Assembly: GCA_025210615.1 (NCBI GenBank)
Contig: JAOARJ010000002.1
Location: 248,001 to 312,000 of the forward strand
Reading direction: 5' to 3'
From: Candidatus Altimarinota bacterium
Lineage (GTDB): Bacteria; Patescibacteriota; Gracilibacteria; BD1-5; UBA6164
DNA: 64,000 bases
Position 1 is the first letter of the stretch, and each line of letters starts with the position of its first letter. Under the pieces are notes generated by a model, which was not told the DNA's origin, made no database searches, and saw nothing but the letters and a program-made list of their open reading frames with translations. Shown in pieces: positions 9,339 through 20,969 of this stretch. A program made the position numbers and the translations under genes.

Positions 9339-9983
9339 ATGGCAAACCCAGAAACAACAAATTTAGATGGTTTATTTGATACATCTTTAGTTGAAGTAGC
9401 AGAAAGAAATTCTGCAATGGATGAATTACAAATGGGAAAAGATTTCTTTGAAAATACAGGTATATTTGGAACAGAAGCTTCTGAAATACAATTAGCTATG
9501 TTAGACTATATTGTATCAGTTTGAATAAAAGAATGAAATAATTCTAGCTTCACTTGAGATATTAAAAACTTAATAGATTATTTAAGTCAAAATTTCGATA
9601 TTGATGACGAACAATTAAAAATAATTAAAACTAGAGTTTTAGTAAATGTTAATAATGTAAAAAGTAGACAACAAGACTTTATGGATACATTAATTAATAA
9701 TGTTTGAGAAGAATATGCACAAAATTTTTATAATTTTTGTGAAGCAAGACATTTTGATGATTTAACTGATATTGATGATCTTGCCCTTAATATGCAAAAA
9801 GAAAATCCAAATATAACAATGGATAATCTAAAAGCTGTAGAAATGGCTGTTCTAGAAATGGCTAGATTTAGAGTTTGAATTAATTATCATATTGCACAAG
9901 TAAGAGCTCAAAAGGCAAAAAAATGAATGGAGCAACTTGAAGCACTAAAAATAAAATCAAAAGATACTATTGAAAAAGCATAA
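9339..9983 (+). CDS. Hypothetical cytoplasmic protein, 214 residues
   Basis: An acidic, mostly helical protein without signal peptide or membrane segments; no known domain recognised. The first 62 codons use only GGN for glycine, and TGA appears afterwards (VSVGIKEGNN). It has its own consensus promoter and a strong terminator, so it is a monocistronic and perhaps well expressed gene. Confidence 0.7.
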
Positions 9984-9998
9984 AATATTTAAAATAGC

Positions 9999-10036
9999 AA
10001 AAAAGTCAGAATTAAATTAGGTATTCTGGCTTTTTT
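9999..10036 (+). terminator. Hairpin terminator
   Basis: AAAAAAGTCAGAAT, loop, ATTCTGGCTTTTTT downstream of the gene at 9339. Confidence 0.8.
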
Positions 10037-10077
10037 CTATATAATGTGTCAGCTATTTTTTAATATAATAATATTAC

Positions 10078-11799
10078 ATGTCAACACAAATTTTATTTAG
10101 TGACTTATGATTATCAGATAATTTACTAAACGCGTTAGAAAAGAAATGATTTAAAGCGCCTACTCCAATTCAAGAAAAAATCATTCCACTTTTCCTTAAT
10201 ACAAACAAAGATATCATCGGACAAGCCAATACTTGAACATGAAAAACTGCTGCTTTCGGACTTCCAATTCTAGAAAAAATTAATACAAAAAATAAAGCAG
10301 TCCAAGCAATAATAATGACTCCAACAAGAGAGTTAGCAATCCAAGTAGCTGATGAAATAAAATCTTTTACAAGTTCAAAAGCGTATAAACTAGCGCTTAT
10401 TTATTGAGGTCAATCAATCTGAAGAGAATTTGATATGCTTGAGAGAAATCCTCAAATCGTAGTTTGAACTCCTTGAAGAATCCGTGACCATATAAAGAGA
10501 AAATCACTAAAACTAGATCAAATAGAATATTTCGTACTAGATGAAGCTGATGAAATGCTAAAAATAGGTTTTAGAGATGAAATTGAAGAAATAATGCAAA
10601 AAACTCCTGATAACAAAAGGACTTTATTATTCTCAGCAACTCTTCCAAAACCAATTATGAATATAGTAAACAACTATATGAATAAACCTGAAAAAGTCTC
10701 TATAAAAAGCTGAAATGTTAATAATGAACTAATAACTTCTTATTATCATGCTGTAAAACCAATGGATAAATTCGAAGCTCTAACAAGAGTTATTGAAACT
10801 CAAGAAGATTTTTATTGAATAATCTTTTGTAAAACAAAAAGAGATGTAGATGAAATTGCTATGGTGTTAGAAAGAAAATGACTAAAAGCTGAAGCGGTCC
10901 ACGGAGATATCGAACAAAGAATGAGAGAAAAAACTCTAGCAAGATTCAAAAATAGAATTACAAATATTTTAGTCGCTACAGATGTAGCTGCTAGATGAAT
11001 CGATGTAGAATGACTTTCTCATGTAATCAATTATAGTTTACCTGAAAATCCTGAAGTCTATACTCATAGAATCGGTAGAACTGGTAGAGCTTGAAAAACT
11101 TGAAAAGCTATAAGCTTAGTTACTAGAAGCGATTATAAATTCCTAAAACAAATAGAATATTTTACAAAAAAATCTATTGATAAAAAACCTATTCCAAACG
11201 GAGAAGAAATCATCGCAATTAAAAAAGATAGAATTTTATCACAAATTGCAAGTAAAATTGAATGAAATGATACAGGAAAATATTTCGCTATAACAAACAA
11301 TTTATTAAGTAAATATAATGAAGTTGAAGTTATTGATGCTCTTCTAAATATTATTTACAAAAACGAATTAAATCTTGAAAACTATAAAAATATTAGTGAA
11401 GAAAACTTCAAATGAGGAAGAAGTAATAATGTTAGAATTTTTATTGCAAAATGAAGAATTGACAGTTTTTGAGCTAAAGATATCGTGAATTTTATAACTG
11501 ACAAAGTTAATATAAATCCAAATGATATCAATGATATAGAACTTTTTGATAAATTTAGTTATGCTAATGTTTGACTAGCTGAAGCTGATTTAATACTAAG
11601 ACACTTTAAAAAAGAAAATCCAAGAAAGCCTGTAATAGTAAAAGCAAAAGAAAAATGATGAAGTTCTAGAAGATGATGAAGCAGATGAGGTTACAGAGGA
11701 AACAATTCAAGAGGCGGAAGTAGAAACTCTTCAAGATGAAGAAACTCTAGATGAAATTCAAGAGGTGGAAGTAGTAGAAACTCTAGATGAAGAAGATAA
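10078..11799 (+). CDS. DEAD-box ATP-dependent RNA helicase with RGG-type tail
   Basis: 573 residues. All core motifs are visible: Q motif ([13 protein letters not shown]), I AxTGTGKT (ANTGTGKTA), Ia [20 protein letters not shown] (VLDEADEML), [20 protein letters not shown] and [13 protein letters not shown] DbpA-like RNA-binding region around residues 450-540 (VRIFIAKGRIDSFGAKDIVNF) is followed by an Arg/Gly/Ser-rich tail from about residue 527. It resembles CsdA/DeaD and likely works in ribosome assembly and mRNA turnover. Most tail glycines are TGA. Confidence 0.95.
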
Positions 11800-11804
11800 A
11801 AAAT

Positions 11805-11832
11805 AAACTTTAGTGTAATACTAAAGTTTTTT
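11805..11832. terminator. Bidirectional hairpin terminator
   Basis: AAACTTTAGT and ACTAAAGTTT around a five-base loop with T runs both ways, between the convergent helicase and permease genes. Confidence 0.8.
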
Positions 11833-11846
11833 ATTTTAATTTTATT

Positions 11847-12896
11847 TTATTTCAAATTATTAATATCTCATTTCTCAGAAAGCATTATCGCAATTCATCT
11901 CGTACTCTTAAATCTACATAAAATAATATTTAACACCACCATAATTGGCACTGATAAAAGCATACCAGCCACTCACCATAAAGCTCACCAAAAAGTCAAA
12001 CATAAAATTATAAGAAGCGGACTCAAATTTAATCTACTACTCATATAACGCGGTTCAATAAAATTTCAAATCATAAATTGTACCGAAATTAATAAAATTC
12101 ACATCGCAACCATTTGTACCGCACTCGTAAATTGTACAATTGAAAGAAGCACTGGAAAAGCAACTCAAATTATCGAACCAATATTTGGAATAAAGTTTAA
12201 CATAAAAATAAGCAAAGCCCAGAAAGAAGCATAATCAAGACCAAAAGCCATCATAACAACATAACTCAAAACTCAAGTAGCTAAACTCATCAAAGTTTTA
12301 TAAAAAAAGTATGATTTAATTTCATTTTGAACTTGAGTTATAGTCTTGACAGTATTTGCATAATGATTTTTTCATCTCAAAGCTTTATTTAATTTTGCAT
12401 TAACATGATTTCATTCAATCAATATAAAAATCACATAGAAAAATATCAAAACTACATTACTAAGCGCATTAACAATACCATTTGCTGTATTTGTAAATAA
12501 ATCTTTTATATCAATATTTTTCGCTGTAGATTGAATAATTGCATCTAATGTTGCTGGTGGATCAGTGTATCAAAAAGCTAAAAATATATTATGATAAAGC
12601 TTGTCAAAATTCGCAGCATAAGTAGGAAAATTATCCGAAATACTAAAAGCATTACTAGAAATAAGCGAAATTACTCAATAAATCAACGCCATATAAGTAA
12701 TTACAGAAAGAGTCATCGGCAGCTTTCTAGTTATTGGAAATCTCTCAAAAAAATGAGCCAAACTCAATATAAAAATTGACAACAATATCGCTATAATAAA
12801 AGGAATTATAAGACTTTGCCCAATATGTAAAATCCAAACAATAATCACAAGAGTAATTATCGAAAGCATCAATTTTATCCCAGATAAATGCTTCAT
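11847..12896 (-). CDS. AI-2E family transporter (PerM/YdiK-like)
   Basis: 349 residues, about seven hydrophobic segments. The N-terminal HIGQSLIIPFIIAILLS and the C-terminal NFIPNIGSIIGVAFPVLL, FMIGNFIEPRYMSSRLNLSPL and GALWGVAGMLLSVPI blocks are the family signature. Proteins of this family export autoinducer-2 or act as Na+/H+ antiporters; which applies here is unknown. Many transmembrane glycines are TGA. Confidence 0.92.
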
Positions 12897-12968
12897 AATG
12901 CAATTTTTTATAAAATATTAATCAAAGTATATTGTATATTATTTTTTTTACAAATCTTTTTCCAAAAA

Positions 12969-15371
12969 TTATATCGAAATAATTTCTGACCTATTTTTAC
13001 TCACATTTTTCACTTCAATCAAATTACTCGCATAATCCTTTATATCATCAACATGAGAAATCAGAATAATCTGAGAAAATATTTCCTCTAATCCTTTTAA
13101 ATTAGCCAAAATTTCTTCTCTTCTTTCATTATCCTGACTTCACAAAATTTCATCTAAAATTAAAAAATTTATCGCCTTTTTAGAAGTTAAATTACTCATA
13201 TTTTGAGCTAAAGAAAGTCTTAAACACAAATTCGCCAAATCCTTTTCTCATCAAGAAAACATATGTAATCACTTCCCTTCAATCTCAATTTTATAATCAG
13301 TTGTTAAACTAATATTTACATATTTTCATTTTGTAATTTTTGAAAAATAAACGCTAGCTAAAGCCTCTATTCTAGGTTTTAAATTTTCAAGTAAATACAA
13401 AATATAATCTCATAAAATCTTAAATTTCAATTCTAAATACACAATATTTTTTTCTTTTTCTTCAAAATCTTTTTTCAATTTTTCATAATTATTTATCCTC
13501 TCTAAAATTAAATTTTGTTCTCAAATTATTTTAGTTTTTTCATTTATTAATCACGCTTTTTCTTCTTTTATTAAAGCTATTTTTTCACTAAAAATTTCTT
13601 TTTCTTGTTTATTTTTTACATATTCCTCTTCACTATAATTTAATTTCTTTATCTTGTTTATAATCTCTTTTTTTTCTATCTCTATTTTATTTATATTTTC
13701 CTTATTTTTAGCTATATTTTCTATAATTTCTGGCAATATTTTTATCTCTCACTCTAATATTTTTAATTTATTTACTTCAATTTTTAGTTCCTCATATTTT
13801 TTCTTAATTTCATCAAATTTTTTCTCATCAAAATTAATATTTTTATAACTACTTAATTCCCCTTTATTTTTATCTAAATTTTTATTAAAATTCTCTAAAT
13901 TTGTTCTAATTTGAAGTAATTTTTTATCAAAAATTTCTATTTTTTCTAATTTTTTCTTATTTTCTAAAATAGATTTACTATTTTCTACTTCTTCTATTTC
14001 TGTCTTTTTTACTTCTTCCAAAATGTTTTTATATTCTATTCTTTGTTTATTTAATAGCTCTTCATAGCCATTTATTACATTATCAGCATATTCTCAAAGT
14101 GGCCTAAAACATGTTGGACACTCTCCCTTTTCCTTTAATTTTTCAATATTCAATTTTTGTCATTTTAACTCATCTGCTTTTTTCTTAATTTGTTCAAGTT
14201 TTGCTTTAAAATTAGCCATTTTATTCACTATTTCTTTATTATTTTTTTCTAATTTTTCTAAATCCAAATTTAATTTATTTTTAATCTCTAAAAAATTGTC
14301 ATAATTTTCTATTTTAAACTCTAAAAAAATCTTTTTTTCTTCACTTTTTATTCCTAAAATTTTTTTCTCTAAAGCCTTTATTTCATTTTCTAATTTTATT
14401 TTATTATCAAGTTTTATTTTATTTTCTTTTAAAATTAAAAACTCTTTTTCAAGTTTTTCAAAATCATTAAAAATTCACTTTTTTTCATCAAAAAGCTCTT
14501 GTTTTTTAATTAATTCTTCCTGTTTTTCTAAATTATTTTTAAAATTTATTTTTATATTTTCTAGATTCGTTTGATTATTAGATAACCTCTTTTCTAAAGC
14601 TAAATAATCATCTCTTTTTTTCTCTATCTTATTATATTTTTCTTTAATTTTTTCAAATTTTTTATTCTCTTCTAATTCAATTTTTTCATGATTTTTAATC
14701 AATTTATTTTGCTCTTCTATTTGCTTTAAATAAACCTTGTTTTGATTATTTAACTCTTCTATATCAACTTCTCAAATGTCTGTTTTTACCTTTTTTATTA
14801 ATATATTTTCACTATTAATATCCCTTTTAATATCCCATTTTGAAGCTTCTATTTTATCAATTCACAAAATATTATGGATAATTTTTCTTCTATCAGATTC
14901 ATTCCCACTAGATAAAATTTCCAAATCTTTTTGTTTTGTAAAAACAGTTTTCAAAAAAGTATCGCGCCCAATTCCAAGCAGTTTTTCAATATAATCGTCA
15001 ATTTTTTCTAATATTTTTTCTCAAGTATTGGAACTAATTTCATCTTTAGTTTCCGGTATAAATTCGCTATAAAAAACCTTTATTCACTTTTCAATAACTC
15101 TTACAACCCTATAATCAACTCCTCAAATTTCAAACTCTAAAGCTATTTTACAAGACTCTTTTTCTCACGCAAAATAACTCCTAAGCTCACTTTTATTTCA
15201 TCTTAAAAAATCTTTTGATTTAGCACCAAATAAAGCATATCAAATCGCATCAAATAAAGTAGACTTCCCTGCTCAATTTTTTCAAAAAACAACTAAAAAA
15301 TCCTGCGAAAAATCTATTTTTTCTTCTTTAAATTTCCTAAAATTTAATAATTTTAAACTTTTTAACTTCAT
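12969..15371 (-). CDS. sbcC: SbcC-like SMC-family nuclease ATPase
   Basis: 800 residues. The N-terminal ATPase lobe has LNFRKF and Walker A FGKNGAGKSTLFDAIGYALFG. Two long Lys/Glu-rich coiled coils follow, with a CPTC zinc hook between them (near 14115). The C-terminal lobe has the signature FSGGEKDLANLCLRLSLAQ and Walker B FLILDEILGSQD. It would pair with the SbcD nuclease in DNA end processing; sbcD is not in the window. Just upstream are the DciA-like gene and rsmI on the same strand with short gaps. It is shorter than E. coli SbcC (1048 residues), mainly in the coils. Confidence 0.9.
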
Positions 15372-15394
15372 ATTTTCAAATGTTTTATTAAATT

Positions 15395-15703
15395 TTACAA
15401 ATATTTTATCTCTAAATTTTCTAAATCCTCATCATTATATAACTGCCCTATTTTTTCTTTAAAGTTATCCAAAAACTTGGCTTCTAATTCTAATAAACTA
15501 GCGTTTAATACTGGTTTATTTGTCTTTATAAAAACAGTATTTTTATTTTTTGAAATACTTATTAAATATTGTGTTATATCCATATTTTTTTTATCTAAAA
15601 ATACTTCACAAATGGCTTTCCAAAGACTAGAAGAAAAAGTTAGACTATCGTATCATTTTTGTTTAATTCTTACTTTTAAAATGTCTGCTAATTTATATTC
15701 CAT
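15395..15703 (-). CDS. DciA-like (DUF721) protein
   Basis: 102 residues. The pattern SSSLWKAICEVFLDKK..YLISISKNKNTVFIKTNKPVLNASLLELEAKFLDNFKEKIG matches the short DUF721/DciA fold, with an alpha helix, a beta-hairpin, then a helix. DciA proteins help load the replicative helicase in bacteria without DnaC. One TGA (KQKGYDS) lies before the second Met, so the upstream ATG at 15703 is chosen. It ends 24 bp before sbcC. Assignment is from pattern only. Confidence 0.55.
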
Positions 15704-15720
15704 TACTTATAATCTTATAA

Positions 15721-16380
15721 TTAAAACATAACCACAAATTCTCATTTTTGTTTTTCTTTTTTCTGAAAATATTCTATAACTTCGCTTACAGTTCATCTTA
15801 CAAACTCTTCATAAATTTTTGTCAACTCTCTTCAAACAACAATATAGTGGTCTTCTCAAAAATAATTTTTCAAGTCTTCTAAAGTCTTCATAATTCTATG
15901 AACAGACTCATAAATAACCGCTGTTTGCTCTTTATTTTGCAATTTTTTAAACATTGTTTGTCTTCATTTTTTCACTGGCAAAAATCATAAATATAAAAAA
16001 TGATTCATCGGCATTCAACTAGCACAAATTGCTGTTATACAAGCACTTACTCAAGGAATCGGACTAACTTTAATTCATTCATTTATAGCATCACGTATCA
16101 AATTATATCAAGGATCAGAAATACCAGGCGTACCAGCATCTGACACCAAAGCTACTTTCTTCCCAACTTTTAACTCTTCTAAAATTTTATTCACTTTTGT
16201 ATTTCAAGAGTAAGAATGAAAACTCATCATAGGTTTTTTTTCTATTTCAAGGTGTTTTATTAATATTCAAGTCTTACGAGTATCTTCACAAGCTATTAAA
16301 TCAGCTTCTTTTAGCGTTCTAATAGCTCTAAGTGTGATATCTTCTAAATTTCAAATCGGCGTTGCAACTATATATAACAT
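15721..16380 (-). CDS. rsmI: 16S rRNA (cytidine-1402-2'-O)-methyltransferase
   Basis: 219 residues. MLYIVATPIGNLEDITLRA at the N-terminus, then EADLIACEDTRKTG, SDAGTPGISDPG (SAM-binding loop), PIPGVSACITA and GFLPVKKGRQ are diagnostic of RsmI. With RsmH it dimethylates C1402 in the decoding centre. Several conserved glycines are TGA, so this is good evidence for the code. The family length is typically 280, so this copy lacks the C-terminal extension. Confidence 0.95.
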
Positions 16381-16507
16381 AATTTTTAATAAACAAATAT
16401 TTTTTTCATTATAGCTACCTTTTAAGAATTTACAAAATTTTATAAAAAATTTTACAAAACTAACGAAAAATATATAATTTGAAATATTATATTTTAATTA
16501 TAAAATT

Positions 16508-16891
16508 ATGTGAAGTTTTATAGAGTTGTGTGATACATTACAATTAAATGAAGAACAAGGATTCCCTACTGATATTCTAAACTATAAAAAACATTTTGAA
16601 AATCCTATAAATATAAAAGAAGTAGAAAATAAAATTTTTGATTTTAAAAATAAACCTGCAATAAGGTTATACCAAGCTCCTCCAGTGAGAAACTTTTTAG
16701 TACAAAATATAGATTGAAAATGGCTTTATTGGTGACATATCGATATTTTAGAAATAAAACATAATTATATTGATAAAACTACTTCTTGAAAATATAAAAT
16801 TACTTATATAAATAATTTAAATGAAATGAAAAATGCATTTCATGCAATAAATAAAATACCTAAAATGAACTTTTTATCACTCTCAGAATAA
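16508..16891 (+). CDS. Hypothetical protein, 127 residues
   Basis: A polar protein with GSFIELCDTLQLNEEQGFP near the N-terminus and a beta-rich middle (KPAIRLYQAPPVRNFLVQNIDGKWLYWGHIDILEIKH). No domain recognised, no signal peptide. TGA codons occur at residue 2 and twice in the middle. Confidence 0.6.
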
Positions 16892-16899
16892 TAAAAAAC

Positions 16900-16930
16900 T
16901 TGCAAAAATTATCTTTTTATATACTATAAT
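16900..16930 (+). promoter_or_regulatory. Candidate promoter
   Basis: TTGCAA at 16900 with TACTAT (16-bp spacing) or TATAAT (19-bp spacing) downstream, 30-50 bp before the start at 16959. Confidence 0.4.
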
Positions 16931-16958
16931 AAAGTAATTTTATTTATATTTTAAATTT

Positions 16959-17549
16959 ATGCTTATGTTAAGTCTAATTGGTGAAAGATATAATGAACTA
17001 CTTACAAAAACAGAAAAAAGTAGTCCTATGGTAAAATTGATAATCATTTGGTTATCTGGTATGGCTTTATGTATTCCTTTCTTTGATGGATTAAATCTAA
17101 AACTAGGAATGTTTGGAATGCTAATTGCATATCTTATTATGTGATTAATTATGTGATTTATATTTAATTTTGCTGCTAGTTTTTTTTGGTATGCTTATAT
17201 TAGTATTGCGAAAGGTAAAACTACTCTAGCGCAAACAAGGACAATTTCTCTTTTATCATATATTCCAGTTTGGATTATTATAATAATGAATAAAAAAATT
17301 GAGTTCCTTGTTAATACATTCCAAATTTCTGGAGATTTAGAAAAATTATTAATTTTAGCTCAATCTGGAGCAACAATCTGATTATTACTATACACAATAT
17401 ATTTATTATATAAATGAGGAACTGACTACGCTAAAGCTGATAAATTCTGGTTCGGTATAGTTTCTATAATATTCTCTCCTATTATATTTATAATATTTTA
17501 TGCTATTTTTTCAATAGCAGCATTCGTTAGTATGAGTGCAATGTACTAA
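16959..17549 (+). CDS. Multi-pass membrane protein (Yip1-like topology)
   Basis: 196 residues with a short polar N-terminus (IGERYNELLTKTEKSSP) and five hydrophobic segments, among them LIIIWLSGMALCIPFF, LIMGFIFNFAASFFWYAYI, LLSYIPVWIIIIM and the C-terminal IFIIFYAIFSIAAFVSM. Arrangement resembles Yip1-domain proteins, but no firm motif supports this. Followed by a terminator. Confidence 0.6.
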
Positions 17550-17562
17550 AATATTTCAAAAT

Positions 17563-17596
17563 TAAAAGATGACTAATCATTAGCCATCTTTTTTTT
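17563..17596 (+). terminator. Hairpin terminator
   Basis: AAAAGATGACTAA, TCA, TTAGCCATCTTTTTTTT; one A-C mismatch in the stem. Confidence 0.75.
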
Positions 17597-17616
17597 ACTT
17601 ATTAAAAATTATTTAA

Positions 17617-19233
17617 TTATTTTTCTTCTTCACTTTCTTCTTCCTCTGGTAATTTATGATTATTATTATCTTTCATAAGCGGGAATAATACAACATCTCT
17701 AAGATTTTCTTGCTCAGTCAAAAGAGAATAAATTCTTTCAACTCACATTCCCCAACCAGATTGACAAGGCATACCATATTCCATAGCCAAAACAAAATCA
17801 TCATCTCCACTTGTCGCTTCTTCATCTCATTTTTCAAGAGCATCTGTTTGCTCTTCAAAGTTTGCTTTTTGAATTTCAGGGTCAACTAATTCACTATAAG
17901 CCTTTAATATCTCCCAACCATTTACTACAACTTGAAATTGTTCTACAATTTCTGGATTCTCATCATTTTGTCTCGCAAGCGGTTGCATTGTTTTAGGATA
18001 ATTATAAATGAAAGCTGGTCCAACAATATTTGGTCTTAAAACTTTTTTATAAAGATAATCAATTAAAGTTGGAGTTCACATAATATCCATCCCTTCAAAT
18101 TCAATTCATTTCGCTTTAATATCAGCTCTAAGTTTATCTGCGTCTTCAGTATTATATTTAGTAATATCAATCCCAGAAGCCTCTTTAACTCACTCAATAT
18201 AATCAATTCTTTCCCAAGGAGTTTGGAAATTTACTAACTTAGTATTCCCTTCTTTATCTGTTATGTTAACTTCTTTTTTAAGGTCAGTATTATTAAAAAT
18301 ATAATCGAACATTTCTTCTGTAAATCTCATATTATCCTCAAAATTCCAATAAGCCGCATAGTGCTCAATCGCTGTAAATTCTTGCATATGAGATGGGTCA
18401 CTTCATTCATTTCTAAAATTTCTAGACACTTCAAAAACCTTTTCAAATCTACCTACTGTCGCTTTTTTAAGAGCTGTTTCAGGAGAAATTCTTAAGAAAA
18501 ATTCACTATCAAAATCATTATGATGAGTTATAAATGGTTGTGCCGCCGCTCCTGAAGCAGCATTTCATAATACAGGAGTTTCTATTTCTATAAAACCGTT
18601 TTCAAAATAAAAATCTCTAATAGCTTTCATAAAATGACTTCTTCATTTTAATCTTTCATAACTGTCTTCATTCATCACCATATCCAAATATCTTTGTCTA
18701 TATATTGTTTCTTTATCCTTTACTCAATGCCATTTCTCAGGAAGTGGTCTAATTGCTTTAGAAAGCATTTGAAACTCTTTTACAAAAAGCGTTAATTCTC
18801 AATGTTTTGTTAAAAATAAATCTCAAGTAAGCCCAATATAATCACCTACATAAAACATTTTATCAATAATTTTATAAGCAGAATATTCCTTATTTCAGAT
18901 TGTTAAACTTTCAACAACTTCACTTCAAGTATTAAATTTTACTTTATCTTTTACAAAACAAACTTGAATCGTATCAGTATTATCTCTAATTTTTCAAAAA
19001 GATAATTTTCAATGACTTTTAAAAGACATCATTCTTCAAGCAGTTTTAAATTCTCACGCGCTTCAATTTTCCATCATAGGTTCAACATCTTTTACATTTT
19101 CCGGTTTGCCTTTTATATCTTTTATATCTTGTTTTCATTCAAATTTATTTGCATAAGGAATAACTCAAGATTCCTTTAATAATCTAATCTTTTCTAGTCT
19201 ATCTAGTGCTTCTTTCGAGAAATTATTACTCAT
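17617..19233 (-). CDS. lysS: Lysyl-tRNA synthetase, class II
   Basis: 538 residues. An N-terminal OB-fold ([21 protein letters not shown]) precedes the class II core: motif 1 around [10 protein letters not shown], motif 2 [29 protein letters not shown], and motif 3 [15 protein letters not shown] near the C-terminus. It charges tRNA-Lys. The order and spacing are normal; the tail is Glu-rich (EEEESEEEK). It is transcribed alone. Confidence 0.96.
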
Positions 19234-19426
19234 TTTTAAAATTGTTAATATATAAAAAGCGCCCTTATAATACGCAAAAAATCGCTTTTTTCAAATTTTT
19301 ATTTTATTTTTTAATTTTTATTTTATGTGAAGATTTTGTGAATTATAAGCCTAATTCTTGACTTATCTTATATTTTTTATATATTTAGTAAATATTTATA
19401 CTTAATTTTTAACAAAATAATCATGA

Positions 19427-20146
19427 GTGATTGTAGTGGGATTAGCAAATGAAGCTAATAATTCAGGACAGAAACAAACACCAGAACAAAATAAAGATTC
19501 TAGACTTAATGTAGTAAGAGATTGAAAAGTAATATATTTACCTTGAACTTTAAAAGCCGCAACAGAAACTGTGTTATGAGAAGTGAATAAGGCTATTGAC
19601 TTTTCTTGACTAAATCTAAGCGAAGCATTTTATAGAGAAATAAAAGAAATGTTATCGCCAGAATTATACAAATTAATCAATACTCCATATTTTTCGGAAA
19701 ATTATTTTGCTAATTATAATGCAGATTCTGATTTAAATAAAATTTTTAATTGAAAAAAATATAGTTTTGGTGACATAGAAGAAAAAGAATTATTTGAAGC
19801 TATTTGTTATTGGGATTTACTTGAAGAACTTGATTCATCGCTAAAAGTTGAAATTCAATTATTACAAAGCTTATTAGAATCAAAAAATAATTGAGAACCA
19901 TTTTTCTATGATAAACAAACCTATTTAAGTTGGAAAACAGCTAATAATCGCTTATATTCACTTATTTCAAAATTTGAATATTTATACGAATGAAAAGAAT
20001 GGTTGAAAAATAAATATGATGAAGTAGACTCAAATTATACTGCATTTGATAAAATCAATACTGAACTTTGTAAAATTCAAGAAGAAGAAAAAGGCGCTGA
20101 CTTTGATGTAAAAGAATACTATGGCTATGAACCAGAAGAAGATTAA
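19427..20146 (+). CDS. Hypothetical protein, start uncertain (possible 1-nt frameshift)
   Basis: The frame opens after a TAA at 19418 and its first usable start is GTG at 19427, giving 239 residues. An ATG at 19423 is one frame off; losing one G of the GGG at 19438-19440 would fuse it (MSDCSGLANEANNSG), a start resembling other host proteins here such as the one at 27059. The protein is acidic and helical with no known domain, signal peptide or membrane segment. It contains Trp- and Tyr-rich stretches (YLSWKTANNRLYSLI). Confidence 0.6.
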
Positions 20147-20173
20147 ACCTCATTAGTTTGAGGCTTTTTTGTT
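20146..20173 (+). terminator. Hairpin terminator overlapping znuB end
   Basis: AACCTCA, loop TTAGT, TTGAGGCTTTTTT. It lies inside the last codons of the convergent znuB-like gene. Confidence 0.65.
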
Positions 20174-20959
20174 ACTAAAAAAATAAGCTAATAAAAATAG
20201 AAAAAATAGCACTAAAATTATCGTCGGACCAGTCGGTGAGTTTAAATAATAAGACAAAAATATTCATAATATACTACTTATACTTCAAAAAATTATCGCA
20301 TAAAATAAATAATTATTCACATTTTTTGAAACTAATTTTGCAATATTTGGTGGTAAAACTAGAAACGCTCATAATAATAAAATTCAAAATATTTTTATTC
20401 CAAAAGAAATTATTACAGCCAAAAATATATAATATAAAAATTCTATTAAATTAATGTTTTTATAGCTTAAGATAGCTAAATTATTGTTTATTGATATAGC
20501 TAAAATTTTCTTATAAAATAAAGAAAAAAATCACACACTGAATAAACTAATTATAAAAATTATTATAGCGTCTAAACTATTACTTGATAAAATACTTCAA
20601 AATAAAAATGAATTTATCTCTACTTTTATAAAACTTAAAAATCAAAGTAAAAATATAGCTAATGCTAGGCTTACTTGAGCTGATAATTCAAGTACTGACT
20701 CTGGTGTTATTTTTCTGTTTTTAATCAAAAAATAAATAAAAATCACTAATATTATCGCTGTTAAACTAGAAAAAATATCTATATTAAATCAAAATAAAAA
20801 TCACAAAACTATTCACAATAAAGCTCAATTTGATAAAGTATGTGTTATCTGTACCTCCCTTCTAAAAACTATTAATGAGCCAAAAATTCAACTTACAACA
20901 GAAAATAACAAGCATATAATCAATGCTCTCCAAAAAAATGCAAACTCAAAAATCTCCAT
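20153..20959 (-). CDS. znuB: Metal ABC transporter permease (ZnuB/MntB family)
   Basis: 268 residues, about eight hydrophobic segments. FFWRALIICLLFSVVSGIFGSLIVFR at the start, THTLSNGALLGI (conserved SHA-x-x-G-like turn), and GIKIFGILLLGAFLVLPPNIAKL are signatures of ABC-3 permeases. It begins 10 bp after the ATPase gene at 20970. The three genes 22664-20153 form one minus-strand operon ordered binding protein, ATPase, permease, importing zinc or manganese. Confidence 0.9.
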
Positions 20960-20969
20960 ATATTATAAA

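Noticed and set aside
13551-14702. Several separate short frames on both strands in this Lys/Glu-rich stretch
   Set aside because: They are pieces of the single sbcC coiled coil, interrupted only by TGA codons, and their antisense shadows.
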